64,000 bases of DNA from Aliiglaciecola sp. LCG003 (GCF_030316135.1 NZ_CP128185.1:1612001-1676000), one strand, 5' to 3'. Numbered from the stretch's first letter, positions 29,700-38,863 are shown. Notes: generated by a model not told the origin, from the sequence alone. A program made the numbers and translations.

Positions 29700-30788
29700 T
29701 TATTCCATCAAAAACGCATTGGGATTCAAAACCACTTTATCAACATGATCCAAACTACCCCGTAATGTGACACGGTTGCTTGATTTGGAGATGATCTCAA
29801 CTTTATGGAATTTTATTTCTCCATTGCTAATGCCAATTACCGCGTCGTGACCTTCATGGTAACTGATAGCTGAAAGTGGGGCGCTCCAAACAGGATTAGT
29901 CTTTGCATCTGAATTGGTGTTGATAGCAACAGTCCCGCGCAATCCCGCTGGTAATTTATAGTCACGGTTATCGATTTCAGCTTCCACTAACATAGTTCCC
30001 GATTTTTCATCTATAAACTGAGACAACCGCATAATACGCCCCTTAGCAGTGACGCTCTGATAACCAATGAAATTGGCAAACACCTCATTGCCTACCACTA
30101 TGTTTCCTAGTTCATTTTTGGGGACACGAATGCTTAAACGTAGCCGTTGGGTATTGGCAATTTCAAAAAAGTATCTGTCGTTTTGTGAGCTATCTGCACT
30201 AGCAAGATCACCTACCTCGAGACCCTTTGCAACTATATAGCCTGCAAACGGCGCGCGGATCTCAAGCAAAGTTTGATGTGATAGATTTTCTTCCAATTGA
30301 GCTTCTAAACCAGTAATACTGGCTTGCGTCTTTGCGACTTGGAGGCGCAATCGATCTCGATCTGAACCACTAATCAAATTATCCGCTATCAATTGCTCAG
30401 CTCGCTGGAAATTTAGTTGGTTAAGTTCTAATTCGGCCTTTGCTGCGTTTATATCAGCTAGAATTTTTTTTTCCTGAGCCATAATTTGCGGATTATCGAT
30501 TATGGCCAATAACTCGCCTTTGCCAACTTTATCTCCTATATCAGCAAATATTGCGGTGATAAATCCGGAGGATCTGGAGAATAATTTTGCAGAGTGCATT
30601 GGTAGCGACAATGTTGGAAGGTTTACTATTTGTCCGGTAGCAGCGACTTCAAGACTCACTGTTTGTATATTCTGTATTTGTGACCGTAATGTAGATGCAA
30701 TTTTTTTCTGGCCAGCCTCTCGAGCGCCCGCCAAAGAGTGCATACTGACTGTCAATAATAGAATAAAACAATATAGCTTTAGGCGCAT
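29700..30788 (-). CDS. RND efflux periplasmic adaptor (membrane fusion protein)
   Basis: About 362 aa from ATG 30788, beginning MRLKLYCFILLL with a signal peptide ending LAGA. The order is the usual barrel-hairpin-lipoyl layout: beta half (LPMHSAKLFSRSSGFITAIFADIGDKVGKGELLAII), alpha-helical hairpin (AQEKKILADINAAKAELEL to QAQLEEN region), second lipoyl half (IRAPFAGYIVAKGLEVGDL), then beta-barrel. It links the inner-membrane RND pump to an outer-membrane channel, which is not encoded nearby (TolC assumed). The frame is open to 30830, overlapping the RND gene, but the signal peptide favours 30788, 13 bp after the RND stop. The gene order (pump before adaptor) is the reverse of acrAB. Confidence 0.88.
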   Translation of the reverse strand: MRLKLYCFILLLTVSMHSLAGAREAGQKKIASTLRSQIQNIQTVSLEVAATGQIVNLPTLSLPMHSAKLFSRSSGFITAIFADIGDKVGKGELLAIIDNPQIMAQEKKILADINAAKAELELNQLNFQRAEQLIADNLISGSDRDRLRLQVAKTQASITGLEAQLEENLSHQTLLEIRAPFAGYIVAKGLEVGDLASADSSQNDRYFFEIANTQRLRLSIRVPKNELGNIVVGNEVFANFIGYQSVTAKGRIMRLSQFIDEKSGTMLVEAEIDNRDYKLPAGLRGTVAINTNSDAKTNPVWSAPLSAISYHEGHDAVIGISNGEIKFHKVEIISKSSNRVTLRGSLDHVDKVVLNPNAFLME

Positions 30789-30801
30789 TTTTTTATGTGA
30801 A

Positions 30802-33800
30802 TTAAACAAGGGAACTTTCCTCAGCGTCATTGAATAGAGATTTAGTACGCATACTAAGTATTAGCGGAACTAGGGTTAAAGTTGCAGGGGTTCCTAAAAG
30901 CAGCCCCCCAATAACCGCTCTGGCTAATGGCGCATTCTGCTCAGCGCCTTCACCTAATGCCAATGCCATAGGGATCATTCCCATTAGCATGGCTATCGCA
31001 GTCATTATCACCGGTTTAAAACGAGTTCGTAGGGCACCTATTACCGCCATTTTCGCTGACTTTTTCAGCAACATTTCACTGCGTGCGAAACTGACCACCA
31101 ACACACTGTTTGCAGTGGTCACTCCCATAACCATAATCATGCCCATAAACGCAGACACACTAAGAGGGGTCTGCGACACAAGAAGTGAAATAAGTGCCCC
31201 GGTAATAGCAAGTGGCATTGCACTGAGTGCCACTAGTGGCAGCGCCCAGGATTGGAAATTGATTGTCATGAGTAGATAAACAAGCAGTGCGGCTATAATC
31301 ATACCTGCGGCCAGTTCTCCATATGCATTCAGCATATCTTTCGCCTGACCATCAACTGAGATAGAATTTCCTAGTTTCAGCTCGGCGCTAAATTTGTCAG
31401 TCAATGCAACAACGTCATCATAAACTCCTCCCAAATCCCGTTGCTCAACATTGACTAAAATACTCACAACAGGCGCGAGCATTTGCCGCTCAAACATAGC
31501 TGGCTGGGTACGCTCCTCTACCGTTACAACATTTCGTAGTAACACAATGTCATCAGCAAAAGTTTTTAACGGAATATTTAATAGTGAATTTAACGAATCT
31601 AAGCGGTGAGGGGGGATCTGTGCTGCAACGATATAGCTGATACCATTATTAGCCCAACTATTAGGGAAATACGATGCACTTGAACTCAAACTGACCAAAA
31701 TCGCACGACTAATATCAGTCACGCTCACCCCCAACTGTGCCGCACGGATACGATCTACACTGATATTTAAATCGGGCCAAGCCATAATTTGGCCAAGCAT
31801 GACATCGACTGCGCCGTCTACAGAGAGCAATTCATTTATTAGTTTGCTCGCGAGCTGAGTATTTTCTGGTATGTTTCTACCCTTAATATTAATTTCAATT
31901 GCAGAATCTGCCGTGCCATTAAGGGTTTGCGAGATAATATCTGCAGGTCGAAACAAAACGTCATATGTTGGGTATCGAATATTAAGTTGCTGCCTTATTT
32001 TACGAATGTACTCCTCGGTTGGTGAATGGTCTGGATTCAGTTGAATGAGTAGTTCACCTTCGGACGAGGCACTGATCATTGAGTTAATCCAGGTTCTGTT
32101 TATCGGATCTGGTGGGCCGATGTTCTCCACAATAGTGTGAAGTTCATGGACCGGAATCACTTCACGAATTAGGCGTTGGACATTAGCAAATTTCTTGGCC
32201 GTCTCCTCGAGCCGATTACCACTACCCACGCGCAAGTGCAGTCGAATAGCACCCGCATCTGATTTAGGGAAATAATCCTTACCTAAGGAAGATACTGCAG
32301 CGACCATGGTCACAGCGACTAGTAATAATGTCAGCAGTAGAATCCGACCTCGGTAGTCCATTAGCTTTCGTATATTTGCAGTATGCCTGTCAATGATACG
32401 ATCTAACTTTTCTTCGATTTGATGATGAAATCGCTGTAACGGTGAGGTTCGGATTGCTCGTAGCTCACGTTCTGCTGGCAACAGCATAAATGCAAGCGTA
32501 GGCACCAGCGTTCGTGACAGAATAAATGAGGCAAGCATGGATAACAGCACAGCCAAAGCTAAAGGTTCAAATATATACGAGCTTGTCCCTCCCAGTAAAA
32601 AAATAGGGATGAGCACGATACAAATACTTAAAGTAGAGACGAGTTCAGGAAATACTATCTGGCTGGCACTATCGATTACGGCCTTTCTAACAGACTTGCC
32701 GGAGTCAATATTACGGTTAATATTCTCAATTTCTACTAGGGCATTATCGACCAAAATACCAATTGCCAACCCCAGTCCGCCGAGAGTCATGAGATTGAGA
32801 GTATGACCCAATGCAGTCAATCCAATTACAGACGTTAATAATGCCAGTGGAATAGAGATCAAAACGATGACAGTACTGCGTAGACTGCCCAAAAATAATA
32901 ATACGACTGCTGCGACTAGCCCGGCCACCAGCAACGCCTCGGTAAGAACAGCGTCTCGAGATGCCAACACGAATTTAGACTGATCAAAAATGGGAGTAAT
33001 CGTTAAGCCCTGTGGTGTGTCTTTTCGGATCTGTGGCAATCGGTGCTTGATTTCATTGATGATATCAACAGTTGATGCTTGACCTAGTTTAAGTACGGAG
33101 ACGATGACACCGGCTTGCCCATCCACTCTGGCCATACTTGTTGCGACAGCTCCTCCATCGCGGATTTGTGCTACATCTCGCAATTGAATTAAACCGCTTT
33201 TGGTATACTTCACTGGAATGTCCGCGAACTCACTCTCATCGCTAGGGCTGGCGTTGGTTGAAACCGTGAATTCCAACTTCCCTTGTCGTAAAACCCCAGA
33301 AGGTAAAGTTACATTTTGTTGATGGATGGCTTGGGCCACATCTTGAGCCGTAACCCCATAGGCTTGCAAGCGAAGGGGGTCTATATCTATCATTAACTGT
33401 CGCGGTGCCCCTCCAAACGGCAAACTTAAACGTAGCCCAGGGATAGATTGTATCTGACGTCTAAGTGACAAGCGTGCATAGTCGTACAATTGAGATTGAG
33501 TCATATTGGATGACGATAGGGCTAATTGTAAGATTGGGACACTGGAGGTGGTGTAATTCACAACCAATGGTGGTGTCATGCCAGATGGTAAGCGCTTTAA
33601 TATGGTTTGCGACACACCTGTAATCTGCGTTAATGCCATTTCGAGTTTTGCATCAGGATGAAATTCTACCCGGATCAAGGAAAAACCATTACCGTTTTCT
33701 GAAGATATTTGCTTAACATCGTCAACATTATTCATGATGGCGATTTCACTGAATGAAGAAATTTTTGCCGCCATGTCTTTAGCACTGAGCCCAGGATAGG

Positions 33801-33948
33801 TCCACATGACATTTACGTAAGGTATGTCTATAGACGGCAGTACATCAATCGAGACCTGTTGCATTGAACGCCCACCAATTAGCAACAGCAACAAAACTAA
33901 AGCGCCAATGGTATAACGTTGACGTAAAGCAAATTTAACAACCCACAC
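30802..33948 (-). CDS. RND-family inner-membrane efflux transporter (HAE1/AcrB-like)
   Basis: 1048-aa proton-driven pump with the N-terminal TM helix (ALVLLLLLIGG), a large periplasmic porter domain, TM block 2-6 containing the GILVDNALVEIENI segment with the proton-relay acid, a second porter domain and TM7-12 (FMGMIMVMGVTTANSVLVV). The GTG at 33948, ten bases after AAAAGG, gives the canonical start MWVVKFALRQRYT; an upstream GTG at 33957 is too near the ribosome site. It is unusual in having Asn (TTANSVL) where the second half of many pumps has an acid. A PmrA/QseB-like box lies about 100 bp upstream. Substrate unknown; HAE1 rather than heavy-metal CzcA type by overall motifs. Confidence 0.9.
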   Translation of the reverse strand: MWVVKFALRQRYTIGALVLLLLLIGGRSMQQVSIDVLPSIDIPYVNVMWTYPGLSAKDMAAKISSFSEIAIMNNVDDVKQISSENGNGFSLIRVEFHPDAKLEMALTQITGVSQTILKRLPSGMTPPLVVNYTTSSVPILQLALSSSNMTQSQLYDYARLSLRRQIQSIPGLRLSLPFGGAPRQLMIDIDPLRLQAYGVTAQDVAQAIHQQNVTLPSGVLRQGKLEFTVSTNASPSDESEFADIPVKYTKSGLIQLRDVAQIRDGGAVATSMARVDGQAGVIVSVLKLGQASTVDIINEIKHRLPQIRKDTPQGLTITPIFDQSKFVLASRDAVLTEALLVAGLVAAVVLLFLGSLRSTVIVLISIPLALLTSVIGLTALGHTLNLMTLGGLGLAIGILVDNALVEIENINRNIDSGKSVRKAVIDSASQIVFPELVSTLSICIVLIPIFLLGGTSSYIFEPLALAVLLSMLASFILSRTLVPTLAFMLLPAERELRAIRTSPLQRFHHQIEEKLDRIIDRHTANIRKLMDYRGRILLLTLLLVAVTMVAAVSSLGKDYFPKSDAGAIRLHLRVGSGNRLEETAKKFANVQRLIREVIPVHELHTIVENIGPPDPINRTWINSMISASSEGELLIQLNPDHSPTEEYIRKIRQQLNIRYPTYDVLFRPADIISQTLNGTADSAIEINIKGRNIPENTQLASKLINELLSVDGAVDVMLGQIMAWPDLNISVDRIRAAQLGVSVTDISRAILVSLSSSASYFPNSWANNGISYIVAAQIPPHRLDSLNSLLNIPLKTFADDIVLLRNVVTVEERTQPAMFERQMLAPVVSILVNVEQRDLGGVYDDVVALTDKFSAELKLGNSISVDGQAKDMLNAYGELAAGMIIAALLVYLLMTINFQSWALPLVALSAMPLAITGALISLLVSQTPLSVSAFMGMIMVMGVTTANSVLVVSFARSEMLLKKSAKMAVIGALRTRFKPVIMTAIAMLMGMIPMALALGEGAEQNAPLARAVIGGLLLGTPATLTLVPLILSMRTKSLFNDAEESSLV

Positions 33949-34046
33949 GGAATCCACACCTTTTAAATGACGACAAGGGACAAACTTACGTCCACCAACA
34001 TTGAATGGTTACGTAAACAATTCAAAGTGAAAGATATCTAACCTAG

Positions 34047-34063
34047 ATTAAGTTCAGATTAAG
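34047..34063 (-). promoter_or_regulatory. PmrA/QseB-like box upstream of RND pump
   Basis: On the minus strand it reads CTTAAT-N5-CTTAAT, a perfect tandem half-site pair with 11-bp period as recognised by PmrA/QseB-type OmpR regulators. It is about 100 bp upstream of the pump start and between dsbG-like and RND genes. Confidence 0.55.
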
Positions 34064-34102
34064 GATCCGAGTATTTCCAAGTTAGTTTAACTGTATGGCA
34101 TG

Positions 34103-34867
34103 TTAGCGTTGCATCACAGGCCCAAATATTTGGCTTAATACAGATTGTGTAGGGAGGCCCATCTGTTGCTTGACGGCACCTGAGGCGCTACGGTAAAAGG
34201 TGGCGGGTGTGGCGCTGACACCGAAATCCTGCATAGTTTGCCTATTTTCCGTTAACTTATTGAGTACCTCGGCAGAAGCATTCTGCAAAGGTTTAAGCTC
34301 AGGGTCTAAATTTCCAGCTTCATGCTGGCCCAATATGGCAGAGGGATCGTCGGCAGTGAATATCGCGGCCGCTTTCCCATGACTGTCTGCGGACAAGATA
34401 CCGACCAGAATATGGCGGATTTGAACTTGACCTGAGGCGACCCAAGGACGGGCGCTTTGCCAGAATTTTTTGCAGTAGGGACAGTTAGGATCGGTAAATG
34501 TGTAAACTATGCGCTCTGCCGCTTCTGAGCCATCTGCAATCCAGTGACTGGACTCAAGCTGTTTCCACTCTTTGTCACTCTTAGGGCCAGTAATGTAGGC
34601 TTGTAGTGCCTGCTCACCTAGATTAATGCCCGTTGCATCAAGCATCGCACCTGTGAATAAATATTTCTTATCAGCAGTGACGTAAAGGGTCATAGCTTGA
34701 CCTCTAAAGTCTGCTATATAGCCCATTACACCGGACGGGGCATCGAACTGATCAACGATTTCAACGCCTTGCTGAGTCAGTAATTTAAGGGGGGCAGGTA
34801 AATCATCTATTCCTGCGATCGCGGTATTAGTAAATAGTATAAGGGTAACTAATCGTAAATATTTCAT
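34103..34867 (-). CDS. dsbG: Thiol:disulfide interchange protein, DsbG-like
   Basis: Periplasmic DsbC/DsbG-type protein of 254 aa. Signal peptide (MKYLRLVTLILFTNTAIA), N-terminal dimerisation-like region, and a C-terminal thioredoxin fold with the CPYC active site (Cys129-Cys132, in TDPNCPYCKKFW) followed by the cis-Pro loop (SATPATF). CPYC is the DsbG active site; DsbC has CGYC. It would protect or isomerise exposed cysteines. It overlaps the upstream TlpA-like gene by 4 bp, implying translational coupling, with that protein as the likely electron donor. The symbol is given on motif grounds; a ScsC-like role in copper stress is an alternative. Confidence 0.85.
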   Translation of the reverse strand: MKYLRLVTLILFTNTAIAGIDDLPAPLKLLTQQGVEIVDQFDAPSGVMGYIADFRGQAMTLYVTADKKYLFTGAMLDATGINLGEQALQAYITGPKSDKEWKQLESSHWIADGSEAAERIVYTFTDPNCPYCKKFWQSARPWVASGQVQIRHILVGILSADSHGKAAAIFTADDPSAILGQHEAGNLDPELKPLQNASAEVLNKLTENRQTMQDFGVSATPATFYRSASGAVKQQMGLPTQSVLSQIFGPVMQR

Positions 34868-35700
34868 GGCTTTTCCTTTGTTAGGCTCTCATTTGCTTTG
34901 AATAGCTGTAGATAATGGGAAAGGCTAGCATTCGATAACTCGCCCATGTGGCTGGCTATCAACTTCCCTGAAGCGTCGAAGAACAGAGTCGTTGGCAAAC
35001 CAGCCGCGCCGGATGCGCGACTCAACTGACTAGCTGGGTCATAAAAAATATTGTTCAAATGCAAGTCTTCTGACGCAAGAAAGCGCTCGGCCGCTATGTG
35101 ATCTTCGCCCTGATTAATGAACAAAAACGACATAGATGAATGGTGTTTCTGTGCAGCCTGCAAAACCGGCATTTCCCTGCGGCAAGGAGGACACCAAGAC
35201 GCCCAATAGTTAATTACTATTGGTTTACCGATATAAGTTTGTAAATTGACTAAAGTGCCGTTTTTTTCACGCACTGGGATCTGTGGGATTGTTACGTCAG
35301 AGCTATACCAATGCACGGCAATTTTTAATGGAAGGATCACACACAACGCACTAATGCTAGCTTGCAGATAGGTTTTGGATATGGCTTTTTTACCCCGGGA
35401 CGAGGCAATTAATACCACTATTCCTGCAAGCCAACCGTAGTAGGGTATAAATCCGCCGTCGCGAACATTCACAATCTGCCACCACTGCTCTTGATAAGCT
35501 GGCCACAACTTAATTATGAACCCAATTCGAGCAATTATAAAACCAGCCACTACTGCTTTGAAAATTCCATTCAGTGCCTGTGCGTGCGGTGGTTTGTTGT
35601 GTAGTAACCAGTGAGACAAGATCCAGAATATGATGATACCGACAGTGGTTATTAACAGCGATACTGACACCGCAATTGGCCCGAATGAAATACTTAACAT
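34864..35700 (-). CDS. TlpA-like thiol reductase with N-terminal LGT-like membrane domain
   Basis: 278 aa. Residues 1-130 hold about four membrane segments (PIAVSVSLLITTVGIIIFWIL and others) with a GGFIPYYGWLAG stretch reminiscent of prolipoprotein diacylglyceryl transferase. Residues 135-275 are a thioredoxin-fold reductase with WASWCPPC (Cys170-Cys173) and the cis-Pro loop GLPTTLFF. The active site would face the periplasm and could reduce the DsbG-like partner encoded 4 bp downstream; electrons might come through the membrane part, although no conserved membrane cysteine pair is evident (only Cys120). First gene of the minus-strand group, divergent from the response regulator. Confidence 0.82.
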   Translation of the reverse strand: MLSISFGPIAVSVSLLITTVGIIIFWILSHWLLHNKPPHAQALNGIFKAVVAGFIIARIGFIIKLWPAYQEQWWQIVNVRDGGFIPYYGWLAGIVVLIASSRGKKAISKTYLQASISALCVILPLKIAVHWYSSDVTIPQIPVREKNGTLVNLQTYIGKPIVINYWASWCPPCRREMPVLQAAQKHHSSMSFLFINQGEDHIAAERFLASEDLHLNNIFYDPASQLSRASGAAGLPTTLFFDASGKLIASHMGELSNASLSHYLQLFKANESLTKEKP

Positions 35701-35753
35701 GACTGACTTTTATCTTTTCTATGCAATTGATTGGCGCAGTTTGAAGTAATCAG

Positions 35754-35770
35754 ATTAAGTCTATATGAAG
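35754..35770 (-). promoter_or_regulatory. Second PmrA/QseB-like box, in the divergent promoter
   Basis: Minus strand CTTCAT-N5-CTTAAT, one mismatch from the box at 34047, about 55 bp upstream of the TlpA-like gene and 110 bp upstream of the response regulator. Confidence 0.45.
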
Positions 35771-35881
35771 AATAGAAAAAATTTTTACGGCTTCCCTATG
35801 TGGCCGATTAGCCCTTGTTCAAAGGGCGCAACCCAAGGTATCCTTTGGGCAGCGTAACCTAGTATAAAAAGAGTTCAGCCT

Positions 35882-36556
35882 GTGCATATTTTGTTAGTCG
35901 AAGACGATGAGGTAATTGCCGATGCAATTGTTACATATTTAACCACTGAGGGAATGGCAGTTGATCACGTAAGTACCTTGAATGCGGCAGGGACCTTTAT
36001 AAAAAGCAGTCATTTTGATATGTGCATACTCGACCTTTATCTACCCGATGGCGATGGGATAGATTGGCTGCTGTGGTTACGTAAGCAAAAATATTCGTTA
36101 CCTGTGTTAATACTTACCGCTAGGGACTCAATCGAATCTAAGGTAGCCGGCTTACAAAAAGGTGCTGATGACTACCTGTTAAAACCCTTTGATCTTCGAG
36201 AATTATTTGCGCGCTTAATTAGTTTGCAGCGCCGAGCAGCAAATCGTTTGTCAAATTCTATTCAGCATGGTTTGCTAAATTACGATGTGGAAAAACACAG
36301 CGCCATGTTCAACGGCATCCAGGTCTCCTTATCCCGCAACGAAGATTTACTACTTGCTACTTTTTTGAATAATCCCCAGCGAATTCTTACCGAAGGTCAA
36401 CTTAAAGATGTGTTGTATGGCGTCTCAGACGATGTAGCGAGTAATGCTTTGAACGTGCACATTTATAATTTGCGTAGAAAGTTAGGATCCCAAGCAGTTG
36501 AAACCATAAGAGGGATTGGATTTCGATTGGGTAAAATGGAATCGGCTCCCCTATGA
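35882..36556 (+). CDS. OmpR-family response regulator (QseB/PmrA type)
   Basis: 224 aa. Receiver domain with acidic pocket Asp8-Asp9 (Glu7 before), phospho-acceptor Asp51 (CILDLYLPDGDG) and the conserved Lys in DDYLLKPFD. The C-terminal winged-helix domain ends in NALNVHIYNLRRKLG and VETIRGIGFRLG. The start is GTG (GTGCATATTTTG) because no ATG precedes the receiver. Its stop overlaps the kinase ATG by 4 bp. It is predicted to control the divergent thiol/efflux genes through the CTTAAT repeats at 35754 and 34047; that is inference from the family's binding preference. Confidence 0.93.
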   Translation: MHILLVEDDEVIADAIVTYLTTEGMAVDHVSTLNAAGTFIKSSHFDMCILDLYLPDGDGIDWLLWLRKQKYSLPVLILTARDSIESKVAGLQKGADDYLLKPFDLRELFARLISLQRRAANRLSNSIQHGLLNYDVEKHSAMFNGIQVSLSRNEDLLLATFLNNPQRILTEGQLKDVLYGVSDDVASNALNVHIYNLRRKLGSQAVETIRGIGFRLGKMESAPL

Positions 36557-37890
36557 GTTTACGTTTACGTCTTACCCTTTTGGTCGCCGCGGTTTTTCTT
36601 GGCTTTTGGTTGGTATCGAGTATTTGGTTGGTGGCCGGCTTACGTAGCGAGTTGGACACCGCATTAGACCAACGTTTGCAATCTACGGCTTCTATGCTCA
36701 GTAATCTATTAGCGACAGTCCCAGAAAATGCATTAGGAAAAACTATTCCGTCCTTATTGCAGGGGAATGAATTCGGCAATGCTAAGGGGTTGTCTTGTCA
36801 AATCAGTTCCCTCTACGGCTCCGTTTTAGCCAGCAGTAATACCGAAATGCGGCTGGCAACCACAGAGATTAACGAAGGCTTTTCATTGATAAGTTCTGAG
36901 AATTCTCAATGGCGTACTTTTGCTCTACAGACTGACAAATTCATTATTACCATCGCAGATAGCATTAGTGAGAGAGAGTCCCTCCATTTTAATTTGTTAA
37001 AAAGTACACTTTTACCTCCGGTTATTGCCCTATTGGCATCTTTAGCGCTACTTTGGATCGCGGTTGGACGGGGGCTGTTGCCGATTAAAAATCTGGTTTT
37101 TGCAGTGGAAAGACGCGGAAGTGATGACTTGTCTCCTGTGGAACTGGATAAACCTTCGCCAGAATTGCAACCATTAGTTGCCAGCCAGAACGCTTTACTG
37201 AAGCGTTTGTCTGAAGGAATGCAACGAGAACAACAGTTTACCAATAGTGCAGCCCACGAACTTAGAACTCCGCTAGCTGGGATCTTATCTCAAATCCAGC
37301 TAGCAGAACTATCAACGGGCACTGCGCAGGCAAAGGCCCTGAAACAAGCTCACAAAAGTGCTCATCGTCTGCATAGCATCTTAGATAATCTATTGGCGTT
37401 GGCAAGAGTCGATTCAGATCAGGTTTTAATACCTGCTACATCTTGGTCACTGGGGAAAATGATTATTGATTTGGAACGGGAAGTATGTGTAGAAACACAT
37501 CAGATAAGCTATCAGGTCACTGCAGATTGTGAAATAAAGTTCGTCCCTAAACCTTTGATCGCAATTGTTTGTCGAAATGTACTGGAGAACGCGTTGAAAT
37601 ACAGTGTTCCAGACTCTGTGGTCACCTTATCGGCTCAGTCCACATTGCAGGGACTCAAAATAGAGGTGAGAAATACTGGAAACGTTAATCAAGAAGATAT
37701 ACCCCATTTGACTTCCCGCTTCTGGCGCAAAGGAGAGAGGCAAGGTGCGGGGTTGGGTTTGTCGATTGTGAATGCCATCGCGACTAAATATAACGGATCA
37801 CTTGGATTCGAAAATCAGGGGCCTGATTTTCTAGTCACATTTTATCTGCCTGCTGTAAGCACAGTTTATACTAAGCGACCGGCTAAATGA
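36553..37890 (+). CDS. Sensor histidine kinase (QseC/PmrB type)
   Basis: 445-aa inner-membrane kinase with TM1 at about 9-30, a periplasmic sensor of about 120 aa, TM2 at about 152-172, HAMP-like linker, and a DHp domain with phospho-His235 in FTNSAAHELRTPLAG. The ATPase domain has an N-box (NVLENALKYS) and G2 box (GAGLGLSIV). The G1 box reads VRNTGN, with Asn where most kinases have Asp, so nucleotide binding deserves a check, although similar variants exist in the QseC group. It is translationally coupled to the regulator. The sensed signal may be periplasmic thiol, metal or drug stress, judged from the target genes only. Confidence 0.92.
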   Translation: MSLRLRLTLLVAAVFLGFWLVSSIWLVAGLRSELDTALDQRLQSTASMLSNLLATVPENALGKTIPSLLQGNEFGNAKGLSCQISSLYGSVLASSNTEMRLATTEINEGFSLISSENSQWRTFALQTDKFIITIADSISERESLHFNLLKSTLLPPVIALLASLALLWIAVGRGLLPIKNLVFAVERRGSDDLSPVELDKPSPELQPLVASQNALLKRLSEGMQREQQFTNSAAHELRTPLAGILSQIQLAELSTGTAQAKALKQAHKSAHRLHSILDNLLALARVDSDQVLIPATSWSLGKMIIDLEREVCVETHQISYQVTADCEIKFVPKPLIAIVCRNVLENALKYSVPDSVVTLSAQSTLQGLKIEVRNTGNVNQEDIPHLTSRFWRKGERQGAGLGLSIVNAIATKYNGSLGFENQGPDFLVTFYLPAVSTVYTKRPAK

Positions 37891-38018
37891 TCTTGCGTAA
37901 GTCTAATTAAGATTTGCTCCATGCAAGCTGCATTAGTGCGATTAAAGACCTTGTTGACACGGCTTATAATAGACACCAGATAGCTTACGTCATTTAATTG
38001 CTTGACCTCTTCGATCTT

Positions 38019-38111
38019 AGGTCGTAGGTTCAAATCCTGCTCCCGCAACCATATACGATTAAGCCGATAAGTTACCTTATCGGCTTTTTTGTTTTTGGCT
38101 CGTTCATTTGA
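38019..38111. repeat. 93-bp direct repeat, right: tRNA-fMet 3' fragment plus terminator
   Basis: The last 33 nt of tRNA-fMet (to CCA at 38051) and its terminator, exactly as at 28763-28855. The 5' part of the tRNA is absent, so this is a displaced attachment-site remnant and not a functional tRNA gene. Confidence 0.88.
38061..38090 (+). terminator. Orphan tRNA terminator in the remnant
   Basis: Hairpin identical to 28805-28834. It now separates the kinase gene from the convergent 231-aa gene. Confidence 0.8.
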
Positions 38112-38167
38112 ATGGGGCAAATGATGTCGAGCGATATTTTAATGCAACTGCTTGAATAGCCGAGCTA

Positions 38168-38863
38168 TTAGGATTTTTCAACTGCTGGTACAGACATGTC
38201 GTTGACACCATCACCATCGGTATCAATTTCGACTCCCACATCGATAGCCCCTAGCGGGTTTAATAACCAGAGCCGTGTACTATTTTTGCCGAATTTTCGT
38301 ATGGTCCTGTCCAATTTCCCAGTTACGTTAGGGTTATCGACGAATGCCCGACGTCTGACGGCAGTGTATCCGTCGGAAAACTGATCCATCCAATAGATAC
38401 AGACCTCATCGCCTGATTTATCCACTCTGAGCAAAATAGAATGGATGGCACCGCTAATTGCTCCTCCAAAGAAGTGAGAGCCATCGGCTAAACTCTTGAC
38501 CTTTTGCTGCAGAGCCTGCTCAATTCCATCCACTTGCGAGCCATCTTCCGTTTGCCACTGCCCGTGTTTTGTTGGTCGGAATATCATCTCTTGGAAGACA
38601 ACGCCTTCATGGACAAGTGCTCTAAATACTCGGTCGATGGTGTTAAGATGACCTTCTTTTATACCTCTTTGGATTTCCTTTCGTCTTGCCCGTCTAAAAA
38701 ATGATTTATGGAATGGCCCTTTAAATCCAAAATCTTCACCGAAAAGCGCGCCTAACCCAATATATACTGCTTTCATGCATCCCCCTCTGGAGGTCGGGGC
38801 AACTTGGGTTTGATATTGCTTTCCGAGTTCGATTACGGCATCTTGGCTAAATATATGACTCAT
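38168..38863 (-). CDS. Unrecognised 231-aa protein with papain-like Cys/His/Asp pattern
   Basis: I do not recognise the family. Visible features: GGCMKAVYIGLGALFG with Cys29 at the start of a helix, HSILLRVD with His141, and IYWMDQFSDG with Asp160 about 18 residues later. This order and spacing resemble papain/C39-type cysteine peptidase cores (Cys helix, His strand, Asn/Asp before a Trp/Phe-Ser turn). A basic stretch (RRARRKEIQR, 57-66) and a Ca-loop-like DTDGDGVND (214-222) are also present. There is no signal peptide. GGAAG lies before the ATG. It follows the acidic and basic small genes by 119 bp on the same strand. Peptidase, transglutaminase-like or effector function is inference only. 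Confidence 0.65.
   Translation of the reverse strand: MSHIFSQDAVIELGKQYQTQVAPTSRGGCMKAVYIGLGALFGEDFGFKGPFHKSFFRRARRKEIQRGIKEGHLNTIDRVFRALVHEGVVFQEMIFRPTKHGQWQTEDGSQVDGIEQALQQKVKSLADGSHFFGGAISGAIHSILLRVDKSGDEVCIYWMDQFSDGYTAVRRRAFVDNPNVTGKLDRTIRKFGKNSTRLWLLNPLGAIDVGVEIDTDGDGVNDMSVPAVEKS

Noticed and set aside
38019-38051. A third tRNA-fMet gene
   Set aside because: Only the 3' 33 nt remain; acceptor 5' strand, D-arm and anticodon arm are missing.
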